From NCBI GenBank assembly GCA_035627675.1, contig DASPLH010000252.1, positions 1-17,377 of the forward strand: a DNA stretch of 17,377 nt, given 5' to 3'. The position numbers and the translations under genes are program-made. This document shows positions 13,382 through 17,377 of this stretch, one piece after another (positions within the stretch are counted from its first letter, which is position 1; each line of letters begins with the position of its first letter). The DNA comes from DASPLH01 sp035627675 (lineage in GTDB: Bacteria > Acidobacteriota > Terriglobia > Terriglobales > Acidobacteriaceae). The notes beneath the pieces are model-generated. The model saw only the letters and a list, made by a program, of their open reading frames with translations. It was not told the DNA's origin and searched no databases.

Positions 13382-14644
13382 ATGAACCCGTCTAGTGCCA
13401 AGCCGTCCAATCCTGAGTTCACGCCGCGGCTGGTTTTCTGGGAAGTAACGAAGGGCTGTAACCTGCGCTGCGTTCACTGCCGCGCCACCGCGACGGAACT
13501 GGCATCGCCGACGGACCTGCCGACCTCGAAGGCCATCGAAATCATCGACCAGATCGCCGATTTCGCGAGCCCCATCCTGGTGCTCAGCGGCGGCGAGCCG
13601 CTGTACCGTCCTGACATCTTCCAACTGGCGAGCCACGCGAACAACCGCGGGCTGCGCGTCGCATTGGCCACCAACGGAACGCTGGTGACGAAGGAACTCG
13701 CGAAGAAGATCGCGGACGTGGGCATCCGGCGCGTCAGCATCTCGCTCGACGGAGCCAACGCCGACACGCATGACACGTTCCGCGGCATCCCCGGGGCGTT
13801 CGACGCAGCAATTTACGGCTTCCGCAACCTGAAGGAAGCCGGTCTGCCCGTGCAGATCAACATGACGATTGCGCGTCACAACGCGGTCGAGCTGCCCAAG
13901 GTGCTCGACATGGTGCGCGGACTCGGCGCCGATGCGCTGCACACCTTCCTGCTCGTGCCCGTGGGCTGCGGTGTGGATATCGCCGAAGAGCAGATGGTTC
14001 CGCCGGAAGAGTACGAGCGCATCCTGAACTGGTTCTACGATCAGTCGCTCGAAGGCGATATCGAATTGAAGGCGACCTGCGCACCGCACTACTTCCGCGT
14101 GGCGCGTCAGCGCCGGGCCGCCGAACGCAAGGCTGCCGGTTACGGAGCCCAGGCTGCCGCACCGGCCGCGGCCGACTCGAAGGCGATCGGTCCTGTGGAG
14201 ATGACGATGCCGGGTTCGACCGGGATCTCGTTCGCTCCCGGAGCGCCGAAGGCCGCGGGCCACATGGGGCACCCCGGAGGGCACCCCGGTGGTCATCCCG
14301 GCGGTCACCCGGGCGATCCGAGCTCGATGAGCGCCGTGACGAAGGGCTGCCTGGCCGGCACCGGCGTGTGCTTCATCTCGCACGAAGGCGAAATCTACCC
14401 TTGCGGGTATCTGCCGGCGCTCGCGGGCGACCTGCGCAAGCAGAGCTTCGCCGAGATCTGGAACGACTCGCAGGTGTTCGACACGCTGCGTGACAACGGC
14501 AAGCTGGAAGGCAAGTGCGGTTGCTGCGAGTTCCGCAACGTCTGCATGGGCTGCCGCGCGCGTGCGTTCGCCGCGACCGGCAACTATATGGCGGAAGAGC
14601 CCTTCTGCGTGTACCAGCCCAAGACGATGCAGGTGAAAGCGTAG
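13382..14644 (+). CDS. radical SAM/SPASM protein, AhbD/NirJ-like (haem synthesis type)
   Basis: 420-residue cytoplasmic iron-sulfur enzyme. The SAM cluster motif is C26-x3-C30-x2-C33 in WEVTKGCNLRCVHCRA, followed by the SGGEP motif (about 68-72). The C-terminal SPASM-like part is Cys-rich (GCLAGTGVC, YPCGY, KCGCCEFRNVCMGC, EPFC), enough for one or two extra clusters. The text around the first motif and the GCRARA...EEPFC block resembles AhbD (Fe-coproporphyrin to haem b) and NirJ (haem d1 pathway). Oxygen-independent haem supply for 29 c-haem sites would make sense, but a peptide-modifying SPASM enzyme is not excluded. The N-terminus is confirmed by GAGGAG upstream. Odd: a low-complexity linker between the domains ends in four HPGG-type repeats (residues 297-312). 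Two Crp/Fnr operators precede it. Confidence 0.85.
   Translation: MNPSSAKPSNPEFTPRLVFWEVTKGCNLRCVHCRATATELASPTDLPTSKAIEIIDQIADFASPILVLSGGEPLYRPDIFQLASHANNRGLRVALATNGTLVTKELAKKIADVGIRRVSISLDGANADTHDTFRGIPGAFDAAIYGFRNLKEAGLPVQINMTIARHNAVELPKVLDMVRGLGADALHTFLLVPVGCGVDIAEEQMVPPEEYERILNWFYDQSLEGDIELKATCAPHYFRVARQRRAAERKAAGYGAQAAAPAAADSKAIGPVEMTMPGSTGISFAPGAPKAAGHMGHPGGHPGGHPGGHPGDPSSMSAVTKGCLAGTGVCFISHEGEIYPCGYLPALAGDLRKQSFAEIWNDSQVFDTLRDNGKLEGKCGCCEFRNVCMGCRARAFAATGNYMAEEPFCVYQPKTMQVKA
14270..14317 (+). repeat. four tandem 12-bp units encoding HPGG repeats
   Basis: CACCCCGGAGGG, CACCCCGGTGGT, CATCCCGGCGGT and CACCCGGGCGAT follow one another and encode HPGGHPGGHPGGHPGD in the radical SAM gene. 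The copies differ mainly at third codon positions. H294 adds another His just upstream (HMGH). Confidence 0.9.
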
Positions 14645-14652
14645 GTTGTAAG

Positions 14653-14695
14653 GGAGGGCCGCACCTCCAGGCGCTTCGGCGCGCTGCGGCCCTCC
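14653..14695 (+). terminator. GC-rich nested hairpin after radical SAM gene (no T-run)
   Basis: GGAGGGCCGCA (14653-14663) pairs with TGCGGCCCTCC (14685-14695); inside it GCGC pairs with GCGC around a TTCG loop (14671-14682). No T-run follows, so it may reduce rather than stop transcription into the YwiC-like gene, or shield the mRNA end. Confidence 0.6.
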
Positions 14696-14768
14696 ACCCT
14701 TCCCGGGCGGATCAGGGGTGGTTCGCACGGATCGAAACGGCAAGTCGACAACTCGGACAGGAGTGGCA

Positions 14769-15626
14769 ATGGCGGATATGGCTTCCAGCATTCGCACGCA
14801 GCAAAGTGTGCGCAATCGCGCCCTGGTGGTTCCCCGCGAGCACGGAGCCTGGGGCTTGCTGCTCATTCCACTTGTCACGGGAGCGTGCATCGGCATCCCG
14901 TTCGGCCACGGGCTCAAGAACCTGGTGTTGTTCCTCATCGCCACGCTTTCGCTCTTCTGGCTCAGAACTCCTGTCGAGAGCTACTTCGGCATGGGCGCCA
15001 TGAGGGCCAACACCCGCGAGGAACGGCGTCTCGTGCTGCGGGCTATCGCGGGCATCCTGCCCGTGGCGTTGGCCTCTCTCGCGGCGCTGATGTGGAACGG
15101 CAATGCGTCCGCGTTTCTGCTGATCGGCTGCGTGGCGGGAACCGCGTTCGCGGCCCAGGCCGGGCTCAAGCTTCTGGGACGTCACATGCGCATGATGTCG
15201 CAGATCGTCGGCTCGCTGGGTCTTTCGGCAACGGCTGCCGGCGCTTACTGCGCCGTGACGGGCGAGGTTGACGCCAAGGCATTTGCCGTCTGGCTGGCCT
15301 GCTGGCTTTTCGCCGGGAACCAGATCCACTACGTGCAGGCACGGTTGCGCAACTCGCGCATTGCCGGCCCCAGGAACAGGTTCGCGGCAACCCGCGGCTT
15401 CATGATCGGACAACTCGTCATGCTGCTGGTCGTGGCCGCCGCTTCAAGATTCGGACTTCTGCCTCCAGCGGCAGCCCTCGCGTTCATCCCGGTTGTCTTC
15501 CGTGGATTGTTCTGGCTGGTTGACGAGGACAGTTCGCTGGACCTCCAATGGCTCGGCGTGACCGAACTGTTGCACGGCATCACCTTCGGAGTCCTGCTGA
15601 CCTCGACTTTCTTCCTGCATCGGTAA
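14769..15626 (+). CDS. YwiC-like polytopic membrane protein
   Basis: 285-residue inner-membrane protein with about eight to nine hydrophobic helices. It shows the YwiC-family N-terminal motif VPREHGAWGLLLIPLVTG (about residues 21-38) and a conserved WLACWLFAGNQIHYVQARLR block later. ATG 14769 is preferred because AGGAG (14759-14763) precedes it; ATG 14718 would place the Shine-Dalgarno inside the gene. The biochemical role of YwiC is not known. In Bacillus subtilis ywiC lies beside fnr and the nar genes, so its place here between a GTGA-controlled redox gene and a Crp/Fnr regulator repeats that association. It probably shares the radical SAM promoter. Confidence 0.85.
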   Translation: MADMASSIRTQQSVRNRALVVPREHGAWGLLLIPLVTGACIGIPFGHGLKNLVLFLIATLSLFWLRTPVESYFGMGAMRANTREERRLVLRAIAGILPVALASLAALMWNGNASAFLLIGCVAGTAFAAQAGLKLLGRHMRMMSQIVGSLGLSATAAGAYCAVTGEVDAKAFAVWLACWLFAGNQIHYVQARLRNSRIAGPRNRFAATRGFMIGQLVMLLVVAAASRFGLLPPAAALAFIPVVFRGLFWLVDEDSSLDLQWLGVTELLHGITFGVLLTSTFFLHR

Positions 15627-15668
15627 CACAGCCTCATACGCCTCTTAGTTTCATAACGGTGTGTTGCT

Positions 15669-15694
15669 GGCGGGCTTCGCGGCCCGCCTTTTTT
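15669..15694 (+). terminator. intrinsic terminator after YwiC-like gene
   Basis: GGCGGGC (15669-15675) pairs with GCCCGCC (15682-15688) around TTCGCG, followed by TTTTTT. Confidence 0.92.
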
Positions 15695-15714
15695 CGTGAT
15701 GCTGGCCCTGGCAG

Positions 15715-15720
15715 TACAAT
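15715..15720 (+). promoter_or_regulatory. -10 element for a probable leaderless mRNA
   Basis: TACAAT ends eight bases before the ATG of the third Crp/Fnr gene. Transcription would begin within one or two bases of the start codon, and no Shine-Dalgarno could fit. The -35 region is poor. Confidence 0.6.
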
Positions 15721-15728
15721 GAATCGCC

Positions 15729-16433
15729 ATGCCTCCGACCAGGACCGATGCCATTGCAACCCTTCGCAAAGCCCCTTTGTTCAGTGCGTTCGACGACCAG
15801 CAGCACACATTCTTAGGCTCGCGGATTGTCGAGCGGAGCTACGCTGCCGGCGAACACGTGTTCGGCGAAGGCGAGCCCTGCGCCGGATTGTTCGTCGTGC
15901 AGAGCGGGAACGTCCGCATTTACAAAACCTCCGCCAGCGGCCGCGAGCAGACGCTCTCCATCGAAGGCCCGGGCAGCACCATCGCCGAACTTCCGGTGTT
16001 TGACGGAGGTCCGTACCCGGCCTCCACGCAGGCACTCACGGATTCGACGCTTCTGTTCGTCAGCAAGCAGGATTTCCACGCCCTCTGCCTGCGCTATCCC
16101 GAAGTGACGTTGAAGGTGCTCGCCGTCGTGGGCCGCCGCCTGCGCCACCTGGTTGGAATCATCGAAGAGCTTTCGTTCACGACTGTCCGCCATCGACTCG
16201 CCGCGCTGCTGGTGCGCATGGCCCGCACCGAAGGCAAGAAGACGGCGTCGGGAACCGAGATCACGCTCTCGGCGACGAACCAGGACATCGCTGCGCAGAT
16301 CGGCACCGTGCGAGAGCTGGTGTCGCGCAACATGAGCCGCTTCCAGAGCGAGGGCCTCATTCGCATCGAAGGCAGAACCGTCGTCGTGCCCAGCATCGAG
16401 AAGCTCGCGATGGAGTTGGACGAAGCTTCCTGA
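15729..16433 (+). CDS. Crp/Fnr-family transcription regulator (no cysteine cluster)
   Basis: 234-residue cytoplasmic regulator of normal length. Beta-roll effector domain (about 18-115) with GEHVFGEGEPCAGLFVVQSGNVRIY, dimer helix (about 125-150), and winged helix with NQDIAAQIGTVRELVSRNMSRF. The recognition helix keeps R-E-x-x-S-R, compatible with GTGA half-sites. Unlike the two proteins at 3566 and 4474 it has no N-terminal cysteines, so it is not an FNR-type cluster protein. The cyclic-nucleotide Arg-Ser pair of CRP is replaced by Pro-Ala-Ser (PYPASTQ), so cAMP binding is doubtful and the signal is unknown. No GTGA-N6-TCAC site precedes it. It may share operators with the regulator at 3566. 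The UdgX gene begins 50 bases after its stop. Confidence 0.88.
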   Translation: MPPTRTDAIATLRKAPLFSAFDDQQHTFLGSRIVERSYAAGEHVFGEGEPCAGLFVVQSGNVRIYKTSASGREQTLSIEGPGSTIAELPVFDGGPYPASTQALTDSTLLFVSKQDFHALCLRYPEVTLKVLAVVGRRLRHLVGIIEELSFTTVRHRLAALLVRMARTEGKKTASGTEITLSATNQDIAAQIGTVRELVSRNMSRFQSEGLIRIEGRTVVVPSIEKLAMELDEAS

Positions 16434-16483
16434 TACCGATCTGGCGGGCGACCGGTGCCCACGCAACGGCATCCTTCCACCGT

Positions 16484-17131
16484 ATGCCGAAGCGCCTCGA
16501 GATCTCTGCCGCAAACTTCCTGCCCGATCGGCTTTCGCTTCCGGCCTTGCAGTCGGCTTCGAAGGCCTGCAAGGGCTGCGGCCTTTGGAAGGTCGGGACG
16601 CAGACGGTGTTCGGCGAGGGTGCGGCACACGCGCGAGTGATGTTCGTTGGCGAGCAGCCCGGCGACAAGGAAGACCTCAGCGGGAAGCCTTTTGTCGGTC
16701 CCGCAGGAGCGTTGCTGGACAAAGCGCTCCTGGACGCTGGCATCGACCGGGAAACGACCTACGTGACGAACGCCGTCAAGCACTTCAAGTGGGAGCCTCG
16801 CGGCAAACGCCGCATTCACAAGAAGCCCAGCGGAATCGAGATTGCTGCGTGCCGTCCATGGCTCGACGCTGAAATTGCGGTGCTCAAGCCCGAGGTGATC
16901 GTCTGCCTCGGAGCTACGGCGGCGCAGTCCCTGCTCGGGCGCACGTTCAAAGTGACACAGAGGCGGGGAGAGTTGATTCGCTCCGAGCTAGCGCCGTTCG
17001 TGCTTGCGACCGTGCACCCGTCGTCGATCCTGCGCGCTCCCGACGAGCAGTCGCGTCACGAGGAGTATGCGAGGTTTGTGGACGACCTGCGGCAGGCGGC
17101 GCTGGCGCTGAAGCGGCGTAAAGCGGCGTAG
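16484..17131 (+). CDS. udgX: UdgX-family uracil-DNA glycosylase (4Fe-4S)
   Basis: 215-residue DNA-repair enzyme of the uracil-DNA glycosylase superfamily. The motif GEQPGDKEDLSGKPFVGPAG (about 56-75) is the family 4-like active-site loop, here in the UdgX form (GEQPGDKED). The diagnostic KRRIH loop is at 108-112; in Mycobacterium UdgX its histidine forms a covalent bond to the DNA after uracil removal. Four cysteines (C29, C32, C123, C141) match those that hold the 4Fe-4S cluster, and VHPSSILR (about 177-184) is the second active-site motif. All key parts are present. No Shine-Dalgarno is visible before ATG 16484. It follows the Crp/Fnr gene closely and may be co-transcribed, but no functional link to the redox genes is evident. 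Confidence 0.93.
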   Translation: MPKRLEISAANFLPDRLSLPALQSASKACKGCGLWKVGTQTVFGEGAAHARVMFVGEQPGDKEDLSGKPFVGPAGALLDKALLDAGIDRETTYVTNAVKHFKWEPRGKRRIHKKPSGIEIAACRPWLDAEIAVLKPEVIVCLGATAAQSLLGRTFKVTQRRGELIRSELAPFVLATVHPSSILRAPDEQSRHEEYARFVDDLRQAALALKRRKAA

Positions 17132-17150
17132 GCTAACTTTTCACGACAGA

Positions 17151-17206
17151 AAGACAAAGACACAGAGAACAGGAAATTGAAACTCTGTGCCTCTGTGTCT
17201 CTGTGG
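17151..17206. repeat. palindromic repeat (REP-like) between convergent genes
   Basis: AGACACAGAG (17158-17167) is the inverse complement of CTCTGTGTCT (17191-17200). Extra CAGA/CTCTGTG units flank both arms, so several foldings are possible. From general knowledge, segments like CCTCTGTGTCTCTGTGG recur in many copies in Acidobacteriota and some other genomes. It lies between convergent genes and may also act as a shared transcription stop. Confidence 0.6.
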
Positions 17207-17230
17207 TAAATGAAATTCTTTAGAACCGGT

Positions 17231-17377
17231 CTAACACATGCTCTTCTTGCGCCGCTGCGCTCCCAGCGGCGGTTCGATCTTCTCGTCGCTAGCCACCAGC
17301 TCATAGAAGAGTCCCATCTGCTGCGCCGCCGGATGTTCCTTCACGTGTTGTTTGCGATCCTTGTTGAAGCTGTATCG
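17231..17377 (-). CDS. C-terminal end of an unrecognised gene (partial)
   Basis: Reading the minus strand from the window edge gives 48 residues ending at TAG (complement of 17231-17233). Visible pieces are YSFNKDRKQHVKEHPAAQQ, GLFYELVASDEKIEPPLG and the end QRRKKSMC. It is charged, without hydrophobic stretches or signal, so probably cytoplasmic. I do not recognise the family. It converges on the UdgX gene with the palindromic repeat between them. Coding status rests only on an open frame and protein-like composition. Confidence 0.5.
   Translation of the reverse strand, partial: RYSFNKDRKQHVKEHPAAQQMGLFYELVASDEKIEPPLGAQRRKKSMC

Noticed and set aside
14270..14317. CRISPR or other repeat array at the 12-bp tandem repeats
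   Set aside because: The units are contiguous, in frame and encode HPGG; there are no spacers.
10103..14944. Long minus-strand open frames (10103-11422, 11574-12905, 13343-14944)
   Set aside because: Shadows of the 11-haem/cytochrome b, NapC-like and radical SAM genes, with no recognisable motif and with conflicting plus-strand evidence.
1..17377. tRNA, rRNA, integrase, transposase, CRISPR or attachment sites
   Set aside because: None was recognised on either strand. The cytochrome island has no visible mobile-element boundaries and its base composition matches its flanks by eye.

Overview
The window looks like chromosomal DNA of a GC-rich Gram-negative bacterium, most plausibly an Acidobacteriota (soil or subsurface type). 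This is inferred from gene content and style: a DOT1-like SAM methyltransferase, GTGA-binding Crp/Fnr proteins, multihaem NapC-like cytochromes with a CX3CH first haem site, TTCG-loop terminators, and a dispersed 'CTCTGTGTCTCTGTGG' repeat. No 16S or other phylogenetic marker is present, so the placement is tentative. An outer membrane is certain if the MtrB/PioB-type barrel call is right.

Layout. 1-3125 is ordinary flanking DNA: a class I methyltransferase (272-1030), a DUF1624/heparan-alpha-glucosaminide N-acetyltransferase-like membrane protein (1092-2342), and, convergent on the minus strand, an NnrU/ICMT-like membrane methyltransferase (2412-3125). From 3566 to 15626 every gene is on the plus strand and forms a redox island. 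It starts with two paralogous Crp/Fnr proteins, one complete (3566-4285) and one lacking its DNA-binding domain (4474-4977). Next come a decahaem MtrA/DmsE-family cytochrome (5253-6188) and its MtrB/PioB-family outer-membrane barrel (6201-8774), then a small monohaem cytochrome c (9088-9357). A fused 11-haem cytochrome c plus membrane cytochrome b (9443-11425) and a heptahaem NapC/NirT-type membrane cytochrome (11598-13130) follow. The island ends with a radical SAM/SPASM enzyme of the AhbD/NirJ haem-synthesis type (13382-14644) and a YwiC-like membrane protein (14769-15626). After it lie a third Crp/Fnr regulator (15729-16433), a UdgX-type uracil-DNA glycosylase (16484-17131), a palindromic repeat, and the C-terminal end of an unrecognised minus-strand gene (17231-17377).

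How the genes may work together. The four cytochromes carry 29 c-type haem sites (10+1+11+7) plus a probable di-haem b domain. Together they can be read as a full route for electrons: quinone pool <-> membrane cytochromes (9443 and/or 11598) <-> periplasmic carriers (9088) <-> decahaem cytochrome inside the barrel <-> cell exterior. This is the porin-cytochrome architecture used for extracellular electron transfer (MtrAB, MtoAB, PioAB). No MtrC-like surface cytochrome and no CymA are in the window, so the inner-membrane entry point would differ from Shewanella. Direction (Fe(III)/mineral reduction or Fe(II) oxidation) cannot be told from sequence.

Regulation. Five copies of the palindrome GTGAY-N4-RTCAC lie in four intergenic regions, in front of the truncated regulator, the decahaem cytochrome, the monohaem cytochrome and (as a tandem pair 22 bp apart) the radical SAM gene. 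The full regulator at 3566 has an R-E-x-x-x-R recognition helix expected to read GTGA, and a cysteine set like that of the oxygen sensor FNR. A local, probably oxygen- or redox-responsive regulon is therefore the simplest reading. Terminators separate the transcription units.
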